In this document: piece after piece, positions 18,477-27,885 of the stretch
How positions within the stretch are numbered: position 1 is the stretch's first letter
How the letters are laid out: each line of letters starts with the position of its first letter
Origin: Planctomycetota bacterium
GTDB lineage: Bacteria; Planctomycetota; UBA8742; UBA2392
Length of the DNA stretch: 64,000 bases
Reading direction: 5' to 3'
Assembly: GCA_020425605.1 (NCBI GenBank)
Contig: JAGQRH010000018.1
Location: forward strand, 1-64,000
Notes under the pieces: model-generated
Told to the model about the DNA's origin: nothing
The model's database searches: none
Seen by the model: the letters and a program-made list of their open reading frames with translations, nothing else
Made by a program: the position numbers and the translations under genes

Positions 18477-21400
18477 CTACTCGTCTTCCTTGGCGATCTT
18501 TGACCGCCCACGCAGGGTATTGATCCACGCCCACAAAGTCGGGATCACGACCAGCGTCAGCACGGTACTCAGCGTGAGCCCGGCGATCACGGTGATTGCC
18601 AGCGGTTTGCGTACTTCGGCGCCTTCGCCGCCGCCGATCAGGAAGCCGATTCCCTTGACCAGCGAATACGTGTGCGCCGTGCCCGGGATTGTCTTGCCTC
18701 CCATCTGGGTCGCCGCGCTGGTAATCGTGAGCGCATCTCCACCCGTCATGGCCCCGAGCAGGCTGTCGATGCCGCCGGCGGCATGCTGGATGACAGGGAT
18801 GAACGGGTCCAGCCACCCGGTCATCGGCAGCAGGCCCAGCAGTGTGGTCAATGTTGTAATCGCAATGGGCCTTAGGCGGATGCGACTGGCGTTGAGTGCG
18901 GCTTCGTTCGCGCTCTGACCGCGGGCACGCAGCTGGTTTGCGTAATTGACCAGCACGATCGCGTTGTTCACTACGATGCCCGCCAGGACGATGCTGCCAA
19001 GCAGAACCATCACGCTGACCGGCAACCCGAACAACCACAGCGCAATGATCACACCGACGCCCGCGAACGGCACACTGATCATGATGATCAACGGGTCTAC
19101 GAGGCTTTCAAACTGCACGGCCATGACGACATAGACCAGGAATACAGCCAGCGCAAGCGCGAGGATCAGGCTGGTGATGCTGGACTCCATTTCTTCGACC
19201 TGCCCGCTGAAGCCTACCTGTGCGTCCTCGAGATCTACGCCTCCACCCGCCAGCATGTCCTCGACCGCCCCGCGGGCAGTGCTGAGAGCAACTTCGTTCG
19301 GCTCGCAGGCGATGACCACGGCCCGTTCATTGCCGACCCGGCGAATTTCGCTGGGGCCCTCGGTCACACGCAGGCCCTGGCCGGACTGCACCAGTACATC
19401 CCGCAGACGCACGCCCTTGGCGATCTCCAGATCGCGCACTTTCTCAAGTGATTCCTTGTCGGCACTCAACAGCTCAACGAACACCTCGAGGTCTTCGCCG
19501 CCGCTGCTGAACTGTGTGCTGACCGTGCCGCCGATCTTGTTGCGGACCTCGTTGGTCACCCCGTCTGCGCTGAGCCCGAAACGCTGCAGTTGCTGCCGAT
19601 CATAGTTGAGCTGCACCTGCGGTCGTCCGGCCTGCAGGCTGCTGCGAACGTCGCTCAGCAGAGGCTCGCCGTCTTCACGGGTCAGCGACCTGAGAGCCTT
19701 GACCATGGCTTCTGCGACGCGACCAAGCCGGTCGTAGTTGTCGCCGCGGACTTCGATCGCCAGCCCGCTCTCAACTTTCACTAGCGCCGGTGCACTAAAT
19801 TCCGCGCTGCCCTGAAACAGGGTGCTGTCGTCCGCAACTTCACGGAGGCGCTCTTCGGCATAGGGCGCGGCGTCTCGCGCCTCCGCGCCCTTCTTGATTG
19901 CCACGACGAAATGCACGCGGTGGCTACCGACCGCGCGGGAGTCCCCGGCCTGTTCTTCGCCCCCGACCTCGTAGGTCACCCGGCTGATGTCCGCCTTGAA
20001 CTGCTCGTCCTCGAAGGCGCGCTTGACCAACTCGGCTGCTTCCCTGTCCGTGTCCGCAATCTGCGTGCCCTCGGGTGCGGCAACATCCGCGTAGAGTTCG
20101 TCCTGCTGGAATCGCGGCAGCAATTCGGTATCGAGATTGCCGGCCAGCATGAACGCAATCACGGCCGCAACGACTGTCGTTGCCACCACAACCATCGGCT
20201 GGGCCAGCGCCATGCGAAGCAGCAGCGGGTAGGTGTTTTCGATCGCCTTCCAGACCAGCTCAAAGGCCCAGCCGAACGGCTTGAAGACGAAGGCAAAGAC
20301 GAACGTCAGGCCTTTGAAGGCCCAGCGCATCAGCCAGACGCTTGAGTCAATCAGCGCGACCATCACAAGCACAACAATCCAGGCCGGCAGCTGGAAGAAA
20401 CGATTCACGAAGAAACCGACTTTGCGAAGTTTGCCAACGCCTGTCGGCAGCTTCATGTAGCCGATGACTTCTCGCGTAACGACGTACTTGCCAAGCTGCT
20501 TTGCGCCGCCAAGGCCGATGCCAAAAAGTGCGGGTACCACGAATTGCGCGACGATCAGGCTGGCCAGCAGGCTGAACACGACGGTCAGGCTGAGGTCGCG
20601 GAAGATCTGCCCCGCAACGCCCTCCACAAAGACGATCGGAAAGAACACGGCAACGGTCGTCATGGTGCTGGCGAAAATCGCGCCACCGACTTCGCTGATG
20701 CCGCGCACGGCCGCCTCAAGCGGCGGGTCACCTTCTTCACGGCAACGGGCAATGCTCTCGATCACGACCACGCTGTTGTCCACCAGCATGCCGACGCCAA
20801 GCGCAAGACCACCCAGCGACATCAGGTTCAACGTCACGTTGGAAAGCTGCATCGGGATAAACGTGGTGACGATCGACAACGGAATCGAAGCGGCAATCAG
20901 CAGCGTCGCCTTCACGCTGCGCAGAAAGAAGAACAACACGAGCACTGCCAACAGCGCACCAAGAATGGCGCTGGCCGTCACGTCGTCGACAGCATCTTCG
21001 ATAAAGTAACTCTGGTCAGAAACCACTTTCAGCCCAAAGCCGTCAGGCAACTGGTCTACGAGCGATTTCTTGCCGGGAGTGAAGCCTCCTCCGCCGCCAC
21101 GCATGCCGCCCCGGCGGAAGCCGCTGCGACCGCTGCCCCCTTTGGCATCGGTCTCGCCGCCTTTGGCTTCTTCGGCGCTGACTTCACCACGCTTGTCCCG
21201 GATTTCTTCGTACTTGGTTTCTCCGTACAACGCGACCCAGACACGCTTGGCGACATCCACAATGTTTGCGTCGCCCTCTTTCAAAATCTCGAGAAGCACG
21301 CCTTCTCGTGCGTCGAACTGGGTTTCGGGCCCGCCGAAACGGGTAATGGTCTCCCGCTCTTTGGGTACTTGCTCGATCTTCGCGATTTCGGACAGCGTCA

Positions 21401-22253
21401 CGCGCCCTTCGGCGCCAGCGCTCAGTTCAAGGTCCTGAAGTACCTGCATCGACTCGTAGGTGCTGACCACGCGCAGAATCACGTCACGCCCGGCCAGTTC
21501 AATCACACCGGCCGAAACGTCCACCCGCGCGGCCTTGATGCGGTTCTTCACCTGCTCAGCCGTCAGGCCGTACTGGTTTAGCTTGGCCTCGATCAGGCTG
21601 ATGCGGATCTGGCGTTCTTCGCCACCGCTGACGCGCACGGCCGCGACGCCCTCAATCTTGGACAATTCGGGCTTCAGGATGTCTTCCGCGAACGCGCGCA
21701 GGTCCAGCAGGTCGACTTCCTTGTTCGTGGCGAACAGGATCATGCGCATGGTCGGGTCCTGCGCGGGGTCGTAGCGCAGAATCTGGGGGCGTTCGACTTC
21801 GTCGTCGTCAAAGCCGATACGGTCAAGCCGGTCACGAACGTCGGCCGTGGCTTCCAGCATGTCCGTGCCCCAGGAGAATTTCAGGATCACGTCACTGGAT
21901 TCAGCCCGGCTGATGCTGCTGCGATCAACCAAGCCGCCGACGTTGCCGAGGCGTTCCTCGATGCGCTGGCTGACCTTTTCCTCGACCTCGCTGGGCGCCG
22001 CGGCCGGATAGCCGGTGCGGATCGTCAGCTGCGGGTACTCCAAATCGGGCATCAGGGTGGTCTGCAGCTTGGTGAGCGCCACGCCTCCGAACACAATGAA
22101 CGCCGCAACGACACAAAGCACGGCCACGGGCCGTGTCGTCACTATCTGAAAGAACCGGCTCGGCCGGGGTTTTGAGGGCGTGTCGGGCAATGCTTTCTCC
22201 GCCACTGTTTTACGCACCGGAAGGCGGTTTCGGGAGTAGTAAAGCTCATTCAA
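18477..22253 (-). CDS. RND-family (AcrB/HAE1-like) efflux protein, enlarged
   Basis: This 1258-aa protein (AcrB is ~1050) has the RND signature at the first helix, TLMPDLEYPQLTIRT, and the TM4 relay GMLVDNSVVVIES. The second half has GIVVNNAIVLVNYANQLR. A Gly/Arg-rich stretch at ~390-410 (GGMRGGGGGFTPGKK) interrupts the first periplasmic domain. Extra hydrophobic segments lie between TM6 and TM7 (~660-720), and an insertion near the last helices (~1160-1205). No adaptor (MFP) or outer-membrane channel gene adjoins. The predicted start is TTG 22253, which is uncertain. The substrate is unknown. Confidence 0.88.
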   Translation of the reverse strand: MNELYYSRNRLPVRKTVAEKALPDTPSKPRPSRFFQIVTTRPVAVLCVVAAFIVFGGVALTKLQTTLMPDLEYPQLTIRTGYPAAAPSEVEEKVSQRIEERLGNVGGLVDRSSISRAESSDVILKFSWGTDMLEATADVRDRLDRIGFDDDEVERPQILRYDPAQDPTMRMILFATNKEVDLLDLRAFAEDILKPELSKIEGVAAVRVSGGEERQIRISLIEAKLNQYGLTAEQVKNRIKAARVDVSAGVIELAGRDVILRVVSTYESMQVLQDLELSAGAEGRVTLSEIAKIEQVPKERETITRFGGPETQFDAREGVLLEILKEGDANIVDVAKRVWVALYGETKYEEIRDKRGEVSAEEAKGGETDAKGGSGRSGFRRGGMRGGGGGFTPGKKSLVDQLPDGFGLKVVSDQSYFIEDAVDDVTASAILGALLAVLVLFFFLRSVKATLLIAASIPLSIVTTFIPMQLSNVTLNLMSLGGLALGVGMLVDNSVVVIESIARCREEGDPPLEAAVRGISEVGGAIFASTMTTVAVFFPIVFVEGVAGQIFRDLSLTVVFSLLASLIVAQFVVPALFGIGLGGAKQLGKYVVTREVIGYMKLPTGVGKLRKVGFFVNRFFQLPAWIVVLVMVALIDSSVWLMRWAFKGLTFVFAFVFKPFGWAFELVWKAIENTYPLLLRMALAQPMVVVATTVVAAVIAFMLAGNLDTELLPRFQQDELYADVAAPEGTQIADTDREAAELVKRAFEDEQFKADISRVTYEVGGEEQAGDSRAVGSHRVHFVVAIKKGAEARDAAPYAEERLREVADDSTLFQGSAEFSAPALVKVESGLAIEVRGDNYDRLGRVAEAMVKALRSLTREDGEPLLSDVRSSLQAGRPQVQLNYDRQQLQRFGLSADGVTNEVRNKIGGTVSTQFSSGGEDLEVFVELLSADKESLEKVRDLEIAKGVRLRDVLVQSGQGLRVTEGPSEIRRVGNERAVVIACEPNEVALSTARGAVEDMLAGGGVDLEDAQVGFSGQVEEMESSITSLILALALAVFLVYVVMAVQFESLVDPLIIMISVPFAGVGVIIALWLFGLPVSVMVLLGSIVLAGIVVNNAIVLVNYANQLRARGQSANEAALNASRIRLRPIAITTLTTLLGLLPMTGWLDPFIPVIQHAAGGIDSLLGAMTGGDALTITSAATQMGGKTIPGTAHTYSLVKGIGFLIGGGEGAEVRKPLAITVIAGLTLSTVLTLVVIPTLWAWINTLRGRSKIAKEDE

Positions 22254-22271
22254 GAACCATCGGCGCGTGCT

Positions 22272-22595
22272 TCATCCGTCACGAGGCAATCTGGGGACGA
22301 CAAACAACCAGAACAGGGCGGTGTGCATCAGTCCCGGGATCGAGCCCCAGTCAAGAAGGAGAGGAATCCACGCCCACATCCACAGGCCGCCAATTGGCAC
22401 CACGATGAAGGCAATCGCGCCGGCAACTCCACCGATCAACGGAATCCAGGACGGTGCCTTCTGCTTCAGAACGAAGGCGCGGAATGCAATCGACCCGTTC
22501 CCGAGCGCAAGAAGCACGAACAGCGCTGCCAATAGTCCGGCTACAGTCCAGCGAACGGCGATCAATGCGTTGAGCCTCCATCTGAATGACCACAA
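22272..22595 (-). CDS. Small multi-pass membrane protein
   Basis: This 107-aa frame from TTG 22595 holds about three hydrophobic helices: AVRWTVAGLLAALFVLLALG, PLIGGVAGAIAFIVVPIGG, and HTALFWLFVVPRLP. It starts with a weak site and stops 18 bp before the RND gene on the same strand. No family was recognised. Hydrophobicity over the whole length argues for a real gene, but the non-ATG start leaves doubt. Confidence 0.5.
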   Translation of the reverse strand: MWSFRWRLNALIAVRWTVAGLLAALFVLLALGNGSIAFRAFVLKQKAPSWIPLIGGVAGAIAFIVVPIGGLWMWAWIPLLLDWGSIPGLMHTALFWLFVVPRLPRDG

Positions 22596-22722
22596 TCGTC
22601 ACATCCACCCCGGCCCCCCATGCTACGGGCGCAATAGAGGCTAAAACATGGTACCCGCTTCACTTGTGCGGGTCCGCATATTCAGGTAAATAGCGCCCTG
22701 TTAGCGGAGTGACGAGGAATTC

Positions 22723-24528
22723 ATGTCAGAAGCACCGCTGGTCAACATCACGATCGACGGCAAACAATACCAGGCGCCGAAAGGTGCCAACTTGTTGCTG
22801 ACCTGCCTTCAGCTCGGCGAAGGCACCGACGGCTCGTACCCGGATCAAAACGAGGGCGGCGAGCACTATGTGCCGCACTTCTGCTATCACCCCGGCCTGA
22901 CCGTCAGCGGCAACTGCCGCATGTGCTTCGTGAAGACCCGCCAAATGGTCAAGCGCGGCGACCAGATGGTCCCCATGGAAATGATGACCACCTCGTGCAC
23001 AAACGTGGTGGCCGAAGGCCTCGAAGTATTCACCAAGACGCCCGACGTGCAGAAGGTCCGCGCGGGCATCATGGACCTTGAGTTGATCAACCACCCGCTG
23101 GACTGCCCCGAGTGCGACAAGGCCGGCGAATGCAGCCTGCAGGACTACGCTTTTGACCACGGGCATGCGGCCAGCAAGTTCGACTTCGAGAAGGTCGCCG
23201 CGCACATCAAGCCTCTAGGCGACAAGATCACGATCTGGGGTACGCGCTGCATCCAGTGCTCGCGCTGCATTCGCGTTGCCGATGAGGTTAGCGGCACCAG
23301 CGAATTGTGCTTCGTAAACCGCGGCGACCGCACTGTTATCGACGTATTCCCAGGCAAGCCGATCGACAACCCGCTTGCGGTCAACACCGTGGAAGTCTGC
23401 CCGGTCGGAGCGCTGAAGAACCGCGACTTCCTGTACACAGCGCGCGTCTGGAACCTGGACGAAATGCCCGGCACCTGCGGGCTGTGCGCCAAGGGATGCA
23501 GCACGCGCGTGGACAGCCTGAAGGGCAAGGTCACCCGCGTCATGGCCCGTGAGAACCCGAACGTCAACGACTTCTGGCTCTGCGATCGTGGTCGGCTTGA
23601 TTACAAGTGGATCAACAGCCCCAAGCGAATCGACCTGCCGCATACAAAGAGTGGCACCGTTGGCTGGCAGAAGGGCTATGAGCTTGCGGCCGAGGGCCTC
23701 AAGGCGGCGGCGGCCAACCCCGGCAAGTCATGGGCCATCGCCAACGCAGCGATGACCAATGAAGAACTGTTCCTGTTCAAGAAGCTGGTCGACAAGCTCG
23801 GTGTAAGCAACGTGGTCGTAATGAGCGAGCCTGATGTTGCGCCGCTCGACTTCCCCGGCTTCAAGGCCCCCGCGGACGGCAACGCCAACCGCGGCGGCGT
23901 AGCAATCCTGCTGGGCGTCAGCGACTGCGCGGCAACGGTCCAGCAGTTCGCCGAGGCGTGCGCCAAGGGTGACGCAGAGAACGTCTTCGTGTGGGCCGGT
24001 CTTCCGCACGGCACGCCGGAGGACGTCACACGCGCCCTGGGCGGCCAGGCCGTCAAGAACATTGTCGCTGTAGACTTCCAGCGCAGCATGCTCTCCGAGC
24101 TTGCGAATGTAACGCTACCGAGCACGACGTACGTCGAGACCGCGGGCAGCTGGATCAACAGCGAGCTTCATCTGCAGGCGTTCCGCGCCGCCATGCGCCA
24201 CCCGATCGAGGGGCGCGTCGGCACGGAGTTGTTGCAGGAACTGCTGTATGTGCTGGATGAAGCCGAAACCGAAGGCGAAGACAGTACGCGGGGCACGCCT
24301 CAAGGAGTCGGCACTGACGACCCGCTCGGCGCGCCTATAACACAGCGTGGCTGGGAAGGCGCTTCAACGATTCCAGTGTTTGCCGGCAGCGGCGAGGTGG
24401 CGGTCAAGTCGCGCAAGACCATCGTGGGCGCGGCGGCCGTTTTCGCCCAAATGGCCGAAGAGGTGCCCCAGTTCGGCGGGCACACGCACCTGTCACTGAT
24501 CAAGTCCCACGGCGCAAAGCTGGTCTAG
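22723..24528 (+). CDS. nuoG: NADH-quinone oxidoreductase subunit G-like iron-sulfur protein, orphan
   Basis: The 601-aa protein has the NuoG/Nqo3 cluster set. Cys54, Cys65, Cys68 and Cys92 fit the [2Fe-2S] site, and HPLDC-x2-C-x5-C (His124, Cys128, 131, 137) the His-Cys3 [4Fe-4S]. CIQCSRC at 176-182 with a later CP fits a further [4Fe-4S], and CGLCAKGC plus WLCDRGR the N7-type cluster. The molybdopterin-fold part after ~290 is shorter than in typical NuoG. An extra acidic loop (~33-50) interrupts the first ferredoxin domain. No other nuo gene is adjacent. ATG 22723 follows GAGGAATTC. A 6-bp inverted repeat (ACCCGC/GCGGGT, 22653-22673) lies upstream. Confidence 0.9.
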   Translation: MSEAPLVNITIDGKQYQAPKGANLLLTCLQLGEGTDGSYPDQNEGGEHYVPHFCYHPGLTVSGNCRMCFVKTRQMVKRGDQMVPMEMMTTSCTNVVAEGLEVFTKTPDVQKVRAGIMDLELINHPLDCPECDKAGECSLQDYAFDHGHAASKFDFEKVAAHIKPLGDKITIWGTRCIQCSRCIRVADEVSGTSELCFVNRGDRTVIDVFPGKPIDNPLAVNTVEVCPVGALKNRDFLYTARVWNLDEMPGTCGLCAKGCSTRVDSLKGKVTRVMARENPNVNDFWLCDRGRLDYKWINSPKRIDLPHTKSGTVGWQKGYELAAEGLKAAAANPGKSWAIANAAMTNEELFLFKKLVDKLGVSNVVVMSEPDVAPLDFPGFKAPADGNANRGGVAILLGVSDCAATVQQFAEACAKGDAENVFVWAGLPHGTPEDVTRALGGQAVKNIVAVDFQRSMLSELANVTLPSTTYVETAGSWINSELHLQAFRAAMRHPIEGRVGTELLQELLYVLDEAETEGEDSTRGTPQGVGTDDPLGAPITQRGWEGASTIPVFAGSGEVAVKSRKTIVGAAAVFAQMAEEVPQFGGHTHLSLIKSHGAKLV

Positions 24529-24533
24529 GCCGC

Positions 24534-25136
24534 TTATTCGTCTTCACGCTCGAAGAATTTTGCCAGCTTTTCTTTCAGCGTGTTCCTCGCGCGTGAAGTC
24601 AGGCTTTTGACAGCCGCGACTGTTGTGCCCAGGATCTCGGCCACTTCTTCATAGCTCTTGTCTTCGTAGCGACTCAGGATCAGCGCCATGCGCTGGTTTT
24701 CGGGCAGCTCTGCAATCGCCTCGCGCACCACGCGAGTGCGTTCTTCCTGGTCGATTGCGTCATGTTCTGGCTCGTAGTCCTGCGCCAGCTGACTCATCGG
24801 ATCGCCGCCGTCTTCGTCGCGGCTGCTTACGAGCCGCAGTCGGTTGCGGGCCCGGTCGCGCTTGTAGTTCAGGCACAGGTTCGTAACGACCGTGTAGAGC
24901 CAGGTGCTGAACTTGGCTGTAGGTACGTACTTGGGCGCTGCACGGTAAACCCGCAGGAATGCTTCCTGCACAAGGTCTTCAGCCTCACTCTGCACCCCGA
25001 GTTGACGATAAATTACCGCATAGGCCAAGCGGTAGTGGCGTTCAAACAACGTGCGAAAAGCCGCGTCGTCTCCCTTCGCGACGCGCTTCATCAACTCGTT
25101 GTCCGGCTCGATGATTTTGCCAGGGTTTTTGGCCAT
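24534..25136 (-). CDS. ECF-type RNA polymerase sigma factor
   Basis: This 200-aa sigma-70 family protein has region 2 (LFERHYRLAYAVIYRQL, EDLVQEAFLRVYRA, FSTWLYTVVTNLCLNYKR) and region 4 (LPENQRMALILSRYEDKSYEEVAEIL, KSLTSRARNTLKEKL). It lacks regions 1 and 3, as ECF factors do. It is the last of four same-strand genes (purC, purE, membrane/TPR protein, sigma), 34 bp after the membrane protein. It resembles RpoE-type factors. The likely anti-sigma factor, if any, is the preceding membrane protein; this is inference. Confidence 0.93.
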   Translation of the reverse strand: MAKNPGKIIEPDNELMKRVAKGDDAAFRTLFERHYRLAYAVIYRQLGVQSEAEDLVQEAFLRVYRAAPKYVPTAKFSTWLYTVVTNLCLNYKRDRARNRLRLVSSRDEDGGDPMSQLAQDYEPEHDAIDQEERTRVVREAIAELPENQRMALILSRYEDKSYEEVAEILGTTVAAVKSLTSRARNTLKEKLAKFFEREDE

Positions 25137-25170
25137 CGCTCGGGACGCGCGCGTCCTGCCCTCCTGCGGA

Positions 25171-27333
25171 CTACTCGCCGTAGCGTTTCAGCAAAGACTC
25201 GACGAAGCTGTCACTCTCGCCGCGCGCTCGCCAGCTGGTTGCAAGCTCCCGGGCACGGCTCGACAAACCGTTCACGGATAGTTCGCAGATCAGGTCCAGG
25301 CGTTGCAGCGATGGCTCGCCGCCCGCTATGTCTGCATGATCAGCGAGCCGCCTCAGTCCCCAATCCGTCCGTCCGAGGGAGATGCACTGCAGCACGGCGT
25401 TCTGCAGATCGACCGCATCATAGTCGGCACTCGCGCACACTTCGTCCAGCACGGAGAGTGCCAACAGGTCATCACCCTGGCTCGCGGCGGCTTGGGCGAA
25501 CGTGCGCATGAAGCCAGTCGAGCGTTCACCGCGTGCATAGGCCTCACGGCAAAGGTCAAATCGGCCGACGCCGCTCTTTCGCGATAGCAAACGAACTACC
25601 GGCCGAGGATCGTTGGGCTGCTCCTGCATGGCGCGAACAAACCACTTGTCTGCCTCCGTTGGCTTGTCCTGGCTGACCAGCAGGTCTCCTACGACCAGCG
25701 GCAAGGGCTCGCCATCCAACAACGCGCCCGGCTTCGCCCTATCGCCGAGCACGAGCAATGCCCGGTTCGCGCGGTCTGAATCGCCGGCGGCCTCTGCCAG
25801 CCGGTAGACGTTCAGCGCTTCGTCGGCGTCGCCGCCCGCGACCGGCTTCAACAGCGTCTCGCAAACGACCGGCTGGAGGCGCTCAGCTATGTCGTGTACC
25901 AGCCTCGCATGTTCGTCGGCCTCCGCGCCGGGCTCCGGAAGCCAGGCAGGACTCAGGTCGCGGAGCGCGGCGCGGGCCTGGTCAATCGTGAACAGCACCG
26001 AGTGCTGCTCGATCATGGCGCTACATAGGCAGCGTCCTTCCGCAGTATCCATCGTCTGGCGCAGTCGCGTTGACAGCTCAACCAGCATTTCCGCCAGCAG
26101 CAACACCGGCTGTCGCCCTTCGCGCAGCCCGAATGACTCACCGTTGAATGTGTGCACGCCGTCGGCCAGGTTGTCTGCCAGAAGTGGCCGAGCAAAGCCA
26201 TTTGGGGCAATCAGTCGCGTAGAAGCGCCGCAGCTCTGAGCGAGCACCTGGAACGTCACTACAAGGGAAAGCCTGCCCCCGCCCACGGAATAGAGCACAT
26301 CGGACACCAGCAGCTTGTTCTGCGCACTGTCTTCAGGGTAGAGCGCCAACTGAAGTTCCTTGCGGACGTGTTCCACAAAGGCATCGAGCATCGGCTTGCG
26401 CTCTTCGCGCCAAGACGGCTCGGCTGCAACTGCGCTTGCCGCGAACTTCTCAAGGCGGCGGGCTGTCTCGTCGGGCGAGAATGCGAGGCGCTTGGGCTCA
26501 AGGATCTGGATCAGTTGCTCGACACCGAGCATGACGCGGGCCAACTCACCGGGAGTCAGGTTCTCGGGCTCTACTTCGAGGGGATTTACAGCTGCTTCAA
26601 TCGGGACGGTTGTCAGCGGCGCCCCGTAGCCGGCGGCATCGGCATCGAACGGTGAATTGTCTGGCCCTACCGGCGTACTGTCTGCGGGGGAGTTGCCCTT
26701 CGGGCTCCTGTTTGCGTCGGCCACTTCGTTGGAGTTGTAGACGTGCACCGGTGTGCCGGACCACGGACCGGCAAGATACCCAGTCAGCAGCGCGACGGCC
26801 GCCAGTGCGCCAATCAACACAATGGCGATTAGGGGGCGGCGCAGGCGCTGGGGACGCGAGCCTGACTTCGGCGCATCCGGCAATGCTGACGGGCCGGTCA
26901 TCAACGCATACGCCGCAGACGGCGTCTGCTGTGGCGGCTCGACCAGCAACTCCTCGTCGGTAAATCGCACCTTGCCGAGCTCATCGGTCAGCGTGAGCGG
27001 ACCCTCGCCGTGGATCATCAACTGGTTGAGTGCGCTGCGTGCGCGCTTTGAGAGCTTCTCGACGTACTTGGCGATCATCGCCGCGTCGAGCCCCTTGGTC
27101 GACGTCAGGAAGTCGCGCACCTGCCCCGCAAGTTTTTCGTCCAGATACTCGAAACTGAAGACGAACGCCTTCTCGAGGTCTTTCCGAGCTTCCTTGAAGT
27201 CTGCAACCAGCCCCGCCGGGACCTGGCCGCTTTCACGCACGAGTTTCCGCGCGAAATTGAGCACAGTGTCCATGCGCCGCAACGGCTCACGCAGGGCAAC
27301 GATATGCTCAAGTCCCGGCGATTCCTCGCCCAT
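25171..27333 (-). CDS. Single-pass membrane protein with cytosolic head and long repeat region
   Basis: Placed at ATG 27333 (GGAAGG upstream), 720 aa; a longer frame begins at 27381. Residues ~1-165 are a helical, charged head. One membrane helix follows at ~172-192 (LIAIVLIGALAAVALLTGYL). The remaining ~520 residues are mostly helical with TPR-like character (for example WFVRAMQEQPNDPRPVVRLL). No zinc-binding anti-sigma motif (HxxxCxxC) was seen. No family was recognised. Its position directly before an ECF sigma gene makes it a candidate membrane regulator of that factor. Confidence 0.65.
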   Translation of the reverse strand: MGEESPGLEHIVALREPLRRMDTVLNFARKLVRESGQVPAGLVADFKEARKDLEKAFVFSFEYLDEKLAGQVRDFLTSTKGLDAAMIAKYVEKLSKRARSALNQLMIHGEGPLTLTDELGKVRFTDEELLVEPPQQTPSAAYALMTGPSALPDAPKSGSRPQRLRRPLIAIVLIGALAAVALLTGYLAGPWSGTPVHVYNSNEVADANRSPKGNSPADSTPVGPDNSPFDADAAGYGAPLTTVPIEAAVNPLEVEPENLTPGELARVMLGVEQLIQILEPKRLAFSPDETARRLEKFAASAVAAEPSWREERKPMLDAFVEHVRKELQLALYPEDSAQNKLLVSDVLYSVGGGRLSLVVTFQVLAQSCGASTRLIAPNGFARPLLADNLADGVHTFNGESFGLREGRQPVLLLAEMLVELSTRLRQTMDTAEGRCLCSAMIEQHSVLFTIDQARAALRDLSPAWLPEPGAEADEHARLVHDIAERLQPVVCETLLKPVAGGDADEALNVYRLAEAAGDSDRANRALLVLGDRAKPGALLDGEPLPLVVGDLLVSQDKPTEADKWFVRAMQEQPNDPRPVVRLLSRKSGVGRFDLCREAYARGERSTGFMRTFAQAAASQGDDLLALSVLDEVCASADYDAVDLQNAVLQCISLGRTDWGLRRLADHADIAGGEPSLQRLDLICELSVNGLSSRARELATSWRARGESDSFVESLLKRYGE

Positions 27334-27380
27334 GGCAAACCTTCCCGGGGGTGCCGTGCAGCCCGGGGGAGGGGCTGCCA

Positions 27381-27875
27381 TCAGCCTTTCAGCTTCTCCT
27401 GCAGGCGCTTGTCCTTTTCAAGGACCTTTGCCGTCTGGCTGGCGCGCCACTCTACAACTTTTTTCGCTACGCTCTCGTCACCGGTACCGATGATTTGGGC
27501 CGCCAGGACGGCCGCATTGACTGCACCGTCAATGCCAACCGTAGCTACCGGCACGCCCGGCGGCATCTGGGCCGTGCTGAGCAACGCGTCCAGCCCATTC
27601 AGCGCCCCCGAAGCTACCGGGATTCCGATCACCGGCCGTGAGCTATGAGCCGCCACGGCGCCCGCAAGGTGCGCCGCCATGCCGGCCGCGCAGATGAATA
27701 CTTTTACGCCAGCGGCTTCCGAGTTCTGCACGAATTCCCGCGCCTGCTCGGGCGTACGGTGGGCGGAGAGTACGCGCCCCGCCACGGAAATGCCCAGTTC
27801 TGCAAGCACCTTGAAGCCCGCCTCGAGCTTGGGGTAATCGCTGTCGCTGCCCATCATCCAGGCTACCTGTGTCAT
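27381..27875 (-). CDS. purE: N5-carboxyaminoimidazole ribonucleotide mutase
   Basis: This 164-aa protein has the class I PurE signatures: [27 protein letters not shown], and [25 protein letters not shown] 27875 follows GGGGAG. It moves the carboxylate of N5-CAIR to give CAIR in purine synthesis. It lies 10 bp after purC. PurK is not in the window. Confidence 0.96.
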   Translation of the reverse strand: MTQVAWMMGSDSDYPKLEAGFKVLAELGISVAGRVLSAHRTPEQAREFVQNSEAAGVKVFICAAGMAAHLAGAVAAHSSRPVIGIPVASGALNGLDALLSTAQMPPGVPVATVGIDGAVNAAVLAAQIIGTGDESVAKKVVEWRASQTAKVLEKDKRLQEKLKG

Positions 27876-27885
27876 GATGTCTCCC

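Noticed and set aside
20544-21581. 345-codon plus-strand frame opposite the RND pump
   Set aside because: The RND motifs run through this region on the minus strand, and the frame is rich in His/Arg/Gln as in antisense shadows.
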